DNA of 64,000 nt from Clostridiales bacterium (GTDB lineage: Bacteria; Bacillota; Clostridia; Lachnospirales; Lachnospiraceae). Positions 9,120 through 17,403 of the stretch are shown piece by piece. The translations under genes were made by a program, and so were the position numbers. Each line of letters starts with the position of its first letter. Position 1 is the first letter of the stretch. Under the pieces are notes generated by a model. The model saw only the letters and a list, made by a program, of their open reading frames with translations, made no database searches and was not told where the DNA came from. The stretch is from positions 24,426 to 88,425 of the forward strand of contig JAMPHY010000014.1 in the NCBI GenBank assembly GCA_023663185.1, read 5' to 3'.

Positions 9120-9764
9120 TCACCCGGTTTTCACACTCACAGTAATTCCGTCTCCCAGGGGAATTACCGCTGTTGTAAGCTGCGGGTGGTGCGTTAATTC
9201 ATACAGATATTCTCTCATTCGCGTATGTATAGTACGGTTTCTCCGTGTGACCGCATATCTGGATTGAATGATATTCCCGTCTTGAAGTACATTATCAGAT
9301 AGAAGAATACCGCCTGTAGACAGAAGACGCAGCACATGCGGCAGGAAATTTATGTACTGTCCTTTAGCGGCGTCCATAAAAATAAAATCATATGTGCCTT
9401 TCAGCTCTTCCAGCACGTCTGCCGCATCGCCTTCTATCAGGGTAATATCATTTTCCTTCCCCGCCCGCTTAAAATTCTCTCTGGCAACAGGAATCCTTTT
9501 TTCATATTTCTCAATAGTAGTTATCTTACAACCCTTAGGCGCATACTCACTCATTAATAACGCCGAAAAACCGATAGCGCAGCCGACTTCAAGTATGGAC
9601 ATCGGCGCTTTTAAGGCAAGCAGAAATTTGATGAAGCTCTGCGTCTCGCTGCGAATTATCGGCACGTCGGCAAGTTTAGCTTCTTTCTCTATTTCATATA
9701 AGAGCGGCGTATTACCCGGTTCCAGAGAGTTAATAAACGCCGCTGTCCGCTCATTGACTATCAT
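9120..9764 (-). CDS. trmR: TrmR, tRNA 5-hydroxyuridine methyltransferase
   Basis: A 214-residue class I SAM-dependent O-methyltransferase of the YrrM/TrmR group. Motif I is ILEVGCAIGFSALLMSEY, followed by acidic IEKYEKRI, GDAADVL and DFIFMDAAKGQY, which carries metal/SAM-binding Asp residues. TrmR methylates 5-hydroxyuridine to 5-methoxyuridine at tRNA position 34. Its partner TrhP lies just downstream. The start overlaps the end of the MltG-like gene by 14 bases, with GGAGAAG just upstream, which implies translational coupling. Confidence 0.88.
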   Translation of the reverse strand: MIVNERTAAFINSLEPGNTPLLYEIEKEAKLADVPIIRSETQSFIKFLLALKAPMSILEVGCAIGFSALLMSEYAPKGCKITTIEKYEKRIPVARENFKRAGKENDITLIEGDAADVLEELKGTYDFIFMDAAKGQYINFLPHVLRLLSTGGILLSDNVLQDGNIIQSRYAVTRRNRTIHTRMREYLYELTHHPQLTTAVIPLGDGITVSVKTG

Positions 9765-10149
9765 CGTCTTCTTCTCCCGGTTCTACATAACCTTCCGACA
9801 TCACCGCCAGCATTTCTTCCGGTTTCATGGAAGTATTAAGGTCATAAATCCCCGGTTGAATCTTCCCGTGGTATTCCGAAAGAAGCTCTTGAATATAAAA
9901 TAAATTAGCGTCCCTTATAAGTCCTTTTTCCTGCAGATTGACGCCGATATCTTTTACGGAATCCTCGCTCTTTACATATATGCTTATCGTTCTACCTTCT
10001 CCGAAGGTCATCGGTTCTTCTGCAAATACTCTGTATCCATAGTCATAGGCTTTTACCGAGGTATTATATACAAACATTACAATGAAAATTACCGCCACTA
10101 TTTTGATACAGGTCTCAAAAATTGAACCTATTATCTGTTTTATGTCCAT
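9751..10149 (-). CDS. Truncated MltG-like protein (N-terminal LysM-like part only)
   Basis: A 132-residue membrane-anchored protein: one transmembrane helix (about residues 13-30) and an external part resembling the LysM-like subdomain of MltG/YceG (SEDSVKDIGVNLQEKGLIRD, then IQPGIYDLNTSMKPEEMLAVM). It ends in an acidic tail. The catalytic lytic-transglycosylase domain of MltG (usual total about 350 residues) is absent, so peptidoglycan cleavage is not expected. It occupies the slot of yrrL, the mltG gene, in the Bacillus cluster. No catalytic remnant follows, because trmR begins inside its 3' end. It may be a regulator or scaffold left after domain loss. Confidence 0.7.
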   Translation of the reverse strand: MDIKQIIGSIFETCIKIVAVIFIVMFVYNTSVKAYDYGYRVFAEEPMTFGEGRTISIYVKSEDSVKDIGVNLQEKGLIRDANLFYIQELLSEYHGKIQPGIYDLNTSMKPEEMLAVMSEGYVEPGEEDDDSQ

Positions 10150-10169
10150 TTAAAACCTCCTCTGTATCC

Positions 10170-11852
10170 TCAGACCTCCATAATAATCGGCAATATCATC
10201 GGACGCCTCTGTGTTTTCTTCCATACAAATTCACTAAGCACGTCTTTAATCGTAGACTTTAATTTCCCCCAGTCAGTCTGTCCCTTACTAAGACAGCCCT
10301 CAACCGCATCGTCAACCAGCAGTCTTGCCTCTTCAATAAGTTCATCGGACTCTCTGACATAGACGAACCCTCTCGATACAATATCCGGTCCTGATACAAG
10401 CTGGTTTCCATAAGAATCCAACGCCATTACCACAATAATAATGCCGTCCTCCGCAAGATGCTGCCTATCCCTTAAGACGACATTACCTACGTCTCCTACG
10501 CCCAGACCGTCTACCAGAATAGCTCCTACGGGCACCTTCCCCGTAACCTCCGCCTGTTCTTCGTTAATCTCTAGCACATCTCCCGAATGCAGAATAAAAA
10601 TATTTTCCTTATCAATGCCAAGTTCATGTGCTATCTTCGCCTGCGCCTTCAAATGTTTATATTCGCCATGCACGGGAATCGCATACTTAGGGCGCAGCAG
10701 CGTATAAAGCAGTTTAATCTCTTCCTGACACGCATGTCCCGAAACATGCACGTCCTGAAAAATAACGTCCGCACCCTTCATCAGCAGTTCGTTAATAACA
10801 TTAGTAACCGCTTTTTCATTTCCGGGTATGGGATTCGATGAAAAAATAACTGTATCGCCGGGCACAATAGAAATCTTTCTGTGTATATTGCTTGCCATAC
10901 GGCTTAGAGCCGCCATGCTTTCTCCCTGACTTCCCGTAGTAATAATTACGGTTTTTTCATTGGGATAATTTTTCAACTGTTCCACATCGATTAAGGTCTG
11001 ATCCGGAATATTCAAATAGCCGAGATTTGACGCCGTTTCTATGATATTTATCATACTGCGCCCTTCTACGACGACCTTTCTGCCAAATTTATATGCAGAA
11101 TTAATTATCTGCTGCACACGGTCTACATTGGAAGCAAACGTTGCAATAATAATTCTTGTATCCCTATGCTCCGAAAACAGAATATCGAAGGTTTTACCCA
11201 CCGTTTTTTCTGACGGCGTAAATCCCTGACGCTCTGCATTAGTGCTGTCGCACATAAGCGCAAGAACTCCCTTTTTACCAATCTCGGCAAATCTCTGCAA
11301 ATCAATGGCGTCGCCAAACACAGGCGTATAATCTACTTTAAAATCTCCGGTATGCACCACTACTCCCGCCGGAGAATATATTGCCAATGCTGCCGCGTCT
11401 ACAATACTGTGATTGGTCTTAATAAATTCAATCCTGAATTTGCCCAGATTAATTGACTGTCCGAACTTAACAACCTTACGCTTGGTATTGTTCATAAGTT
11501 CGTGCTCTTTTAATTTGTTTTCAATTATGCCCATTGTCAGCTTCGTTGCATACACAGGCACATTTATCTCTTTTAGCACATAAGGCAGCGCTCCGATATG
11601 ATCCTCATGTCCATGTGTAATCATAAATCCTTTTACTTTATCAATATTATCTCTCAAATAAGTAATATCAGGGATTACCAAGTCAATTCCCAGCATTTCG
11701 TCCTCCGGAAATGACAATCCGCAATCCACCACAACAATACTGTCCTCATATTCAAAGGCAGTAATGTTTAGTCCAATCTGCTCCAGCCCCCCTAACGGGA
11801 TAATTTTCAGCTTTGAAGCATTTTCCTGTTCAATTTTCTTCAAATGTTCCAT
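10170..11852 (-). CDS. rnj: Ribonuclease J
   Basis: A 560-residue beta-CASP metallo-beta-lactamase RNase. The zinc motif HGHEDHIG is at residues 80-87, further metal ligands are in VHTGDFKVD, and beta-CASP motifs include EGRSM and ATFASNVDRVQ. The later region VPVHGEYKHLKAQAKIA is typical. RNase J combines 5'-3' exonuclease and endonuclease activity and is central to mRNA decay and rRNA maturation in Gram-positives. The start is supported by AAAGGA just upstream. It lies between the DUF1292 gene and the MltG-like gene, where the Bacillus cluster has no RNase J. Confidence 0.93.
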   Translation of the reverse strand: MEHLKKIEQENASKLKIIPLGGLEQIGLNITAFEYEDSIVVVDCGLSFPEDEMLGIDLVIPDITYLRDNIDKVKGFMITHGHEDHIGALPYVLKEINVPVYATKLTMGIIENKLKEHELMNNTKRKVVKFGQSINLGKFRIEFIKTNHSIVDAAALAIYSPAGVVVHTGDFKVDYTPVFGDAIDLQRFAEIGKKGVLALMCDSTNAERQGFTPSEKTVGKTFDILFSEHRDTRIIIATFASNVDRVQQIINSAYKFGRKVVVEGRSMINIIETASNLGYLNIPDQTLIDVEQLKNYPNEKTVIITTGSQGESMAALSRMASNIHRKISIVPGDTVIFSSNPIPGNEKAVTNVINELLMKGADVIFQDVHVSGHACQEEIKLLYTLLRPKYAIPVHGEYKHLKAQAKIAHELGIDKENIFILHSGDVLEINEEQAEVTGKVPVGAILVDGLGVGDVGNVVLRDRQHLAEDGIIIVVMALDSYGNQLVSGPDIVSRGFVYVRESDELIEEARLLVDDAVEGCLSKGQTDWGKLKSTIKDVLSEFVWKKTQRRPMILPIIMEV

Positions 11853-11926
11853 ATCCGTCCTTTCTTACTTTGACTTTTCACGCAATTTCCATACAATTCA
11901 GCGCATGCACAGTACTCCGATTATCC

Positions 11927-12181
11927 TTAAGATAATTCAATATCTTCAAGCATACTTCCGAATACTCCTGCAACGGCTTTAAGTTCATTATCGTCTGTCA
12001 CGATTTCATAAAGCGCTTCCGGTTCTCCGGGCCGTGACATATCCCGTAAAATCAGCGCTTCTCCGTCTTCTTCCTCTGTATCTGTCACCAAAATATAATC
12101 CACTCCGCCTATTCTCGTCTGTTCCAGTACATAAAATTCCGCGGCTTCTTCGCCTTCCGGTCTAAAAACTATTTTTTCCAT
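11927..12181 (-). CDS. DUF1292 protein (YrzB-like)
   Basis: An 84-residue acidic protein of the DUF1292 family (MEKIVFRPEGEEAAEFYVLEQTRIGGVDYILVTD). It starts directly after the ruvX stop codon (TGA immediately followed by ATG), indicating coupled translation. In Bacillus the homologue yrzB has the same position. Its function is unknown; the family is small, soluble and nearly always found beside ruvX and ireB. Confidence 0.85.
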   Translation of the reverse strand: MEKIVFRPEGEEAAEFYVLEQTRIGGVDYILVTDTEEEDGEALILRDMSRPGEPEALYEIVTDDNELKAVAGVFGSMLEDIELS

Positions 12182-12613
12182 TCAAACCTTCCTGTCTGCA
12201 AGATAGTCCAAATATCCCTGTAAAATCAAAACTGCGGCTATCTTATCCACATAGTCTTTTCGATGCTCGCGACGGATACCCGCTTCCATCATCGCTTTAT
12301 CCGCTGCAACCGTCGTAAGCCGCTCGTCCCACATGGTAACAGGCAGCCCCGTCCTGCGCTCAAGTTTTTCTTTAAATTCTAAAGAAAGCTCGGCTCTGTC
12401 TCCTATCGTATCGTTCATATTCTTAGGAAAACCCAGAACAATTTCGCCTACCTCATACTGCATGGCAAGTTCCTCAATACGTGCAAGTGTCCGGCGTAAT
12501 TTATTCTCTTCTTTTCTTCTGATAATTTCAATGCCCTGCGCCGTCAACAAAAGCGGATCGCTGATGGCAACCCCGACAGTCTTAGAACCGTAGTCCAAAC
12601 CCATTATTCTCAT
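12182..12613 (-). CDS. ruvX: RuvX/YqgF, pre-16S rRNA nuclease
   Basis: A 143-residue RNase H-like protein. It begins [19 protein letters not shown] with the catalytic Asp at residue 7, continues with [18 protein letters not shown], and ends with [16 protein letters not shown] and [19 protein letters not shown]. Family members process the 5' end of 16S rRNA. It lies between ireB and the DUF1292 gene, the standard Firmicutes order. Length is normal. Confidence 0.92.
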   Translation of the reverse strand: MRIMGLDYGSKTVGVAISDPLLLTAQGIEIIRRKEENKLRRTLARIEELAMQYEVGEIVLGFPKNMNDTIGDRAELSLEFKEKLERRTGLPVTMWDERLTTVAADKAMMEAGIRREHRKDYVDKIAAVLILQGYLDYLADRKV

Positions 12614-12633
12614 AGTCAGTACCTAAAGCCGAA

Positions 12634-12897
12634 TCATTTCTTTATAGATGTTTTAATATACTCCTTCAGCATTTCCTCAACCAGTTCGTCACGTTCCACC
12701 TTCATGATAAGGCTTCTTGCGTTCTTATGGCTTGTAATATAAGTAGGATCTCCTGACATAATATAACCCACAATCTGATTGACAGGATTATACCCTTTCT
12801 CAGTTAATGCTTCATATACTGTCGCAAGCACAATCTTTACGCCTGTCTCCGGTTCCGTCTCCACTTTGAAAAATTGTGTGTTTCCTATATCCTGCAT
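12634..12897 (-). CDS. ireB: IreB-family regulatory phosphoprotein
   Basis: An 87-residue protein of the IreB/YrzL (DUF965) family: [20 protein letters not shown], then [20 protein letters not shown] and [20 protein letters not shown]. In Enterococcus, IreB is phosphorylated on N-terminal Thr residues by the PASTA kinase IreK and modulates cephalosporin resistance. The Thr residues and the rest of the fold are conserved here. The start at 12897 is chosen because GGGGAG lies just upstream; an in-frame ATG 24 codons earlier lacks a site and family similarity. Confidence 0.9.
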   Translation of the reverse strand: MQDIGNTQFFKVETEPETGVKIVLATVYEALTEKGYNPVNQIVGYIMSGDPTYITSHKNARSLIMKVERDELVEEMLKEYIKTSIKK

Positions 12898-13022
12898 TTT
12901 TGTCACTCCCCTTTTTAAATTACATTCTACTCTAAAGCCGGTATCCATAAGTGCTGTTTCTGTTATCATACTCTATCTGGGAATAAAATTCAATCGTTCA
13001 TTCTAAAAAATGTATAACGGTT

Positions 13023-13080
13023 GTTACTATTTGGGGTGCGGCATGAACTCATATGCCGCCTATACACTGTGAATAGTAAC
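13023..13080. repeat. Palindromic intergenic repeat related to the 8,967 element
   Basis: Outer arms GTTACTATT (13023-13031) and AATAGTAAC (13072-13080) and inner arms GCGGCAT (13038-13044) and ATGCCGC (13053-13059) form a nested hairpin. The inner sequence GCGGCATGAACTCATATG differs by one base from the arm of the 8,967 element, and the reverse complement of the outer flank (ATTCACAG) also matches it. It fills the ireB-mtaB gap and could fold in the mtaB-ireB transcript. Confidence 0.75.
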
Positions 13081-13087
13081 TAATAGT

Positions 13088-14482
13088 TCAAATTAGTATG
13101 TCCTTCGTCAGAAACCCCGTGACCTTTTTAAATCTAATTTGATTACTTAAATCGTCCGTGGTTTCTAACGCTACTTTAACGTATTCGCGTGTATGTCCTA
13201 TCTGGTAAATATGTCCGTTTATATCCTTAGCTTCTTCAAATAGCACTTCCAGTTCTTTACCTATATATCCTTGCCTGTATTCCTGTGACAGACGGTTTTC
13301 TAATTGCATAAGCCTATTGCTTCTCTCGGACTTAACTTCGTCGGAAACCTGATTCTCCATTGTTGCCGCCCTTGTTCCCTGTCTTTTGGAATACTTAAAA
13401 ATATGCATTTCATAAAAATGTACCCGGTCAAGAAATTGTTCCGTACATTCAAACTCTTCGTCCGTCTCGCCCGGAAAGCCTACAATAACGTCCGTCGTAA
13501 TTGCGGCTCCTTGAAAATATTTACGTAATATATCCACTTTTTCCAAGTATTCCCCGGTTGTGTAATGTCTATTCATACGGCGCAGCGTTTCATCACACCC
13601 GCTTTGCAGCGATAAGTGAAAGTGTGGACATATCTTATCAAGCGCGGTGGCTTCTTTAGCAAATTCTTCCGTAACTATGCTCGGTTCCAAAGAGCCTAGT
13701 CGAATACGCTTAAGACCTTCTATATCATTCAGTTTATATAAAAGACGCAGCAGTTCGGACTCCCCCCTGTCTATCCCATAGGAGCTAATATGAATTCCTG
13801 TAAGCACGATTTCTTTACAGCCTCTTCTTACTATCTCAGATGTCTCCGCCAGAATATCTTCTTCTCTTCGGCTTCTTACTCTTCCTCTTGCATAGGGAAT
13901 TATGCAATAAGAACAAAACTGATTGCAGCCGTCCTGTATTTTTATATAAGCCCTTGTATGCGTGCCTTGCCATAGATTATCTGCGGAAGTCTTCGTATTT
14001 TCTCTTCCCTGCGGGGCGTCCTCATTCGTTGACTTTACTAAAGAAGAACGCATTTCTTCATACTCATTGTCAGCATTTATATCAATGACCGTCTTATTAT
14101 TCAGGCTTTTATCAGTCGGAGCCTTGCCCTTTTTCAGCGTATCAAGATACTCTTCAAGGATTTCCACAATGTCTTTTTTACGGTTATTCCCAATCACTAA
14201 GTCTATTGCCGAATCTTTCTCTATTGCGTCTTTGCCCGTTTGTACATAGCAGCCCACCGCCACCACTATTGCCTTAGGATTTAGCTTCTTGGCGCGGTGC
14301 AGCATCTGTCTGCTCTTTCTGTCGGCAATATTTGTCACAGTGCAGGTATTGACAATATATATATCGGCTTTTTCTTCAAAAGGTACAATCTTATAACCTT
14401 TTTCACTTAACATCTGCTGCATGATTTCCATTTCATAGCCGTTGACTTTACAGCCTAAATTATGCAGAGCTATACTTTTCAT
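13088..14482 (-). CDS. mtaB: MtaB, tRNA t6A37 methylthiotransferase
   Basis: A 464-residue radical-SAM methylthiotransferase that converts t6A37 to ms2t6A37 in tRNA. The N-terminal UPF0004 domain has its three Cys (LGCKVN, NTCTVTN, VGCYVQT); the radical-SAM cluster motif CNQFCSYC is near residues 186-193; a C-terminal TRAM-like part follows. Between the first two domains is a low-conservation insert of about 50 residues. The start at 14482 gives the usual family N-terminus MKSIALHNLGCKVN; an upstream alternative would add 12 residues not typical of the family. Confidence 0.92.
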   Translation of the reverse strand: MKSIALHNLGCKVNGYEMEIMQQMLSEKGYKIVPFEEKADIYIVNTCTVTNIADRKSRQMLHRAKKLNPKAIVVAVGCYVQTGKDAIEKDSAIDLVIGNNRKKDIVEILEEYLDTLKKGKAPTDKSLNNKTVIDINADNEYEEMRSSLVKSTNEDAPQGRENTKTSADNLWQGTHTRAYIKIQDGCNQFCSYCIIPYARGRVRSRREEDILAETSEIVRRGCKEIVLTGIHISSYGIDRGESELLRLLYKLNDIEGLKRIRLGSLEPSIVTEEFAKEATALDKICPHFHLSLQSGCDETLRRMNRHYTTGEYLEKVDILRKYFQGAAITTDVIVGFPGETDEEFECTEQFLDRVHFYEMHIFKYSKRQGTRAATMENQVSDEVKSERSNRLMQLENRLSQEYRQGYIGKELEVLFEEAKDINGHIYQIGHTREYVKVALETTDDLSNQIRFKKVTGFLTKDILI

Positions 14483-14537
14483 CTTAATAACCGCACCCCT
14501 TTTTATACTAATATCCAATTTTTGTATGGATTTATCA

Positions 14538-14566
14538 TTGACTTTTATTCTCCCAACCTTTAGTAT
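14538..14566 (+). promoter_or_regulatory. Promoter of the HPr-like gene
   Basis: TTGACT (14538-14543) and TAGTAT (14561-14566) are 17 bases apart on the plus strand and lie about 37 bases before the HPr-like start codon. Confidence 0.6.
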
Positions 14567-14602
14567 TATAGCAGAAAGTAATTAAAAAGGAGGTAAGTTT
14601 TG

Positions 14603-14833
14603 ATGAAAACAGTTCAAATCTCTTTAAATTCCATAGACAAAGTCAAGTCTTTCGTAAATGATATTACAAAATTTGATTACGATTTTGATCTGGTATCAGG
14701 CAGATACGTAATTGACGCAAAATCCATCATGGGCATTTTTAGTCTGGACTTGTCTAAGCCTATTGATCTGAATATCCATACAGAAGATAATGCCGAAGAG
14801 ATAATGAATGCTTTGAAGCCTTATCTGATATAA
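14603..14833 (+). CDS. HPr-fold protein lacking the phosphorylatable His
   Basis: A 76-residue protein of HPr size and pattern. The segment around the regulatory Ser46 site is kept (AKSIMGIFSLDLSKPIDL), with the typical C-terminal strand and helix. However, the N-terminal HARPA-like active-site motif is absent: the corresponding stretch reads NSIDKVKSFVND. It therefore cannot carry phosphate on His15 in the phosphotransferase system. AAGGAGG nine bases before the ATG fixes the start. It is a single plus-strand gene with its own promoter and terminator. A regulatory, Crh-like role is possible but not shown. Confidence 0.75.
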   Translation: MKTVQISLNSIDKVKSFVNDITKFDYDFDLVSGRYVIDAKSIMGIFSLDLSKPIDLNIHTEDNAEEIMNALKPYLI

Positions 14834-14862
14834 TCTATGACTTTTATAAAAGCCAAGCTAAG

Positions 14863-14905
14863 TGGTATCACAAGATAATCTATGTTATCCTGTGATACCA
14901 TTTTT
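14863..14905. terminator. Terminator between the HPr-like gene and thiI
   Basis: A long stem pairs TGGTATCACA with TGTGATACCA, extended by GATAA and TTATC across a one-base mismatch, and is followed by TTTTTATC on the plus strand. It separates two convergent genes and could serve both. Confidence 0.85.
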
Positions 14906-14909
14906 ATCT

Positions 14910-16088
14910 TTAAGAAACAATTATCAGCTCGTCCGTATCTAATGCAGTCTGCACAAGCTCGTCTATCTTTTCCGCCAGATTTTCCTCATGCTTCCTAATT
15001 ATTTTCAAACTCGGTTTAGTGACGGGGTGCTTAGCGACAAAAATAGTGCAGCAATCCTCAAAGGGCTGGATTGAAGTCTCATAAGTATCAATCTTCTCCG
15101 AAATATCGACAATCTCCATTTTATCAAAACTGATTAAAGGTCTGTATACCGGCAGCGTACACACCTCGTTAGTCGCCATAAGCGAGTGCATGGTCTGAGA
15201 CGCCACCTGCCCGATACTTTCTCCCGTAATCAGCCCCAGACATTCGGACTCTTTAGCAATGTGCTCGGCAATCCTCATCATATACCTGCGCATGATAATC
15301 GTCAATTCATCGTGCGGGCACTTATCGTATATATACAACTGTATATCGGTGAAATTTATAACATGCAGGTAAATAGGTCCCGTATACTGCGCAACCTTTT
15401 TCGCCAAATCCACTACCTTCTGCTTCGCCCTCTCGCTTGTGTACGGCGGCGCGTGGAAATATACCGCGTCTATCTTGACGCCGCGCTTAGCAATCATATA
15501 TCCTGCTACCGGAGAATCGATTCCGCCTGAAAGAAGCAGCATTGCCTTGCCGCCTGTGCCTATCGGCATACCGCCCGGTCCCGAAATGATTTCAGAGTAT
15601 ATATATATCTTGTCCCTAATTTCTATATGGAGCATTATCTCCGGCTCATGCACGTCTACCGACATCTGCGGAAAAGCGTCGAGAATTACTCCGCCAAGCT
15701 CCATATTTATCTCCATAGAGTTCAGCGGATAATTCTTTCTTGCCCGTCTCGTTGCCACTTTAAAAGTCTTATTCTTATCTGTATAAACTTCGTCCAGATA
15801 TCTGACTACCCTTTCTCCAAGTTTCTCAAAGCCTTCGTCCTCCACGGCAACCACAGGGCAGATACCCGCGATGCCGAACACCTTTTTAAGCGCCGATACA
15901 GCTTCCTCATAATCAAAATCAGATATGGCGTCCACATATATTCTTCCGTCTGTTTTGCGCACCTGAAAGTCTCCATCGCATTTTTTCATGGCATGCTTAA
16001 TCTGTTTCACAAGCGCATCTTCAAAAAGATAACGGTTTTTTCCTTTTACGCCTATTTCGGCATATTTAATTAAAAATGATGTAAACAT
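14910..16088 (-). CDS. thiI: ThiI, tRNA 4-thiouridine synthase (no rhodanese domain)
   Basis: A 392-residue protein with an N-terminal ferredoxin-like/THUMP region (about residues 1-165) and a PP-loop ATP-binding domain with SGGIDS at 187-192. ThiI adenylates U8 of tRNA and inserts sulfur to give 4-thiouridine; it can also serve thiazole synthesis. The C-terminal rhodanese domain of the E. coli enzyme is absent. As in Bacillus, the adjacent cysteine desulfurase would then deliver sulfur directly. The desulfurase gene lies 34 bases upstream on the same strand. Confidence 0.93.
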   Translation of the reverse strand: MFTSFLIKYAEIGVKGKNRYLFEDALVKQIKHAMKKCDGDFQVRKTDGRIYVDAISDFDYEEAVSALKKVFGIAGICPVVAVEDEGFEKLGERVVRYLDEVYTDKNKTFKVATRRARKNYPLNSMEINMELGGVILDAFPQMSVDVHEPEIMLHIEIRDKIYIYSEIISGPGGMPIGTGGKAMLLLSGGIDSPVAGYMIAKRGVKIDAVYFHAPPYTSERAKQKVVDLAKKVAQYTGPIYLHVINFTDIQLYIYDKCPHDELTIIMRRYMMRIAEHIAKESECLGLITGESIGQVASQTMHSLMATNEVCTLPVYRPLISFDKMEIVDISEKIDTYETSIQPFEDCCTIFVAKHPVTKPSLKIIRKHEENLAEKIDELVQTALDTDELIIVS

Positions 16089-16122
16089 TCCGGCTCCTTT
16101 TATCCTATTTATAATTTTTACG

Positions 16123-17277
16123 CTAATGTCGTGAATATTTTCTAAGTTCAGGAATAATATCGCGCAGCGTCCTAACAGTATATAATATTTCTTCTTCGGT
16201 TGTAAATACAGAAAAACTAAAACGTATCGTAGAACTAAGCAGGTCTTTCTCTATTCCGATAGCTTTAAGAGTCGCTGACGCCTGCGGCTTATTCGAGGAG
16301 CATGCGCTTCCTGCGGAAACATAAATCCCCTTGTCCTCTAAAGCATGTAACAGCACTTCGCTTCTTACTCCACTTACAGAGAGACTAACAATGTGTGCGG
16401 CGCTTTCGTTTCCCATACAGCCGTTTACCTTAACTCTGTCTATCTGTGAAACTCCTTGTATAAACATTTCCCTAAGCTGATAAAGCCTATCCATATCCGT
16501 ATCCAGCTTGGAATACATAATCTCCGCCGCTTTCGCAAGTCCCGCAATTCCTGCAACATTTTCCGTACCGGAGCGTATGCCCTTTTGCTGCCCGCCGCCA
16601 TAGATAATCGGCTTAATTTTAATCTTATCGTTAATATACAGAAAGCCTACGCCCTTCGGTCCATGAATCTTATGCGCGCTCACTGAAAGCAAATCAATTT
16701 TCATTCTTGAAGGATATATGCGGAATTTACCAAAGCCCTGCACCGCATCTACATGAAAAAGCGTGGACGGATTTATTCTTTTAATCAATTCTCCCGCTTC
16801 CGCAATCGGTTCCAATGTGCCGATTTCATTATTAGTGTGCATTATTGATACCAGAATGGTCTCCTTGCATATTGCTGCCTGCAAATCTTTCAAACTTATT
16901 CTGCCTTTCTTATCCACAGGAAGATAAGTCACCCTGAACCCCTGATCTTCAAGATATCTCATGGTCTGCATAACCGCCGGGTGTTCTATCTGCGTAGTAA
17001 TAAGATGGCGTCCCATTCTATGATTAGCCATTGCCGTACCGATTATAGCAATATTATCCGATTCGGTGCCCCCTGAGGTGAAAAAGATTTCCTTTTCATC
17101 TACCTTTAGTATTTTTGCTAAAACTTCCCTCGCATATCGTATATAGCGCTCCGCTTCAACGCCTTTATGATGCAAACTTGAAGGATTTCCATAATCTTCA
17201 CAACTGATTTTCACCATAAGCTGCGCTACTTCGTCAAAGCATCTGGTCGTAGCCGAATTATCCAAATATACTTCCAT
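16123..17277 (-). CDS. Cysteine desulfurase (NifS/IscS family) partner of ThiI
   Basis: A 384-residue PLP-dependent class V aminotransferase-fold enzyme. The PLP lysine is K203 in SVSAHKIHGPKG, the substrate-binding segment is TSGGTESDN near residue 70, and the mobile catalytic Cys is C326 in VSAGSACSSNK. It converts cysteine to alanine and forms an enzyme persulfide. No iron-sulfur scaffold gene is adjacent, while thiI follows directly, so it most likely acts as the dedicated sulfur donor for tRNA thiolation (NifZ-like). Confidence 0.92.
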   Translation of the reverse strand: MEVYLDNSATTRCFDEVAQLMVKISCEDYGNPSSLHHKGVEAERYIRYAREVLAKILKVDEKEIFFTSGGTESDNIAIIGTAMANHRMGRHLITTQIEHPAVMQTMRYLEDQGFRVTYLPVDKKGRISLKDLQAAICKETILVSIMHTNNEIGTLEPIAEAGELIKRINPSTLFHVDAVQGFGKFRIYPSRMKIDLLSVSAHKIHGPKGVGFLYINDKIKIKPIIYGGGQQKGIRSGTENVAGIAGLAKAAEIMYSKLDTDMDRLYQLREMFIQGVSQIDRVKVNGCMGNESAAHIVSLSVSGVRSEVLLHALEDKGIYVSAGSACSSNKPQASATLKAIGIEKDLLSSTIRFSFSVFTTEEEILYTVRTLRDIIPELRKYSRH

Positions 17278-17307
17278 ACACAGCTCCTGTCTTATAAGAA
17301 TAATTGA

Positions 17308-17337
17308 TTGTAACTGTGAAGGTAAGAACAGTTACAA
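17308..17337. repeat. Short perfect inverted repeat upstream of the desulfurase gene
   Basis: TTGTAACTGT (17308-17317) and ACAGTTACAA (17328-17337) are exact reverse complements around a ten-base spacer. The sequence resembles the outer arms of the 13,023 element. It has no T run and could be an operator or a short member of the same repeat family. Confidence 0.5.
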
Positions 17338-17403
17338 TTTATTATTGATGCGAATATATTATTTTATAATGTAATATATGACAATTTTATGCCTTTTGAC
17401 ATT

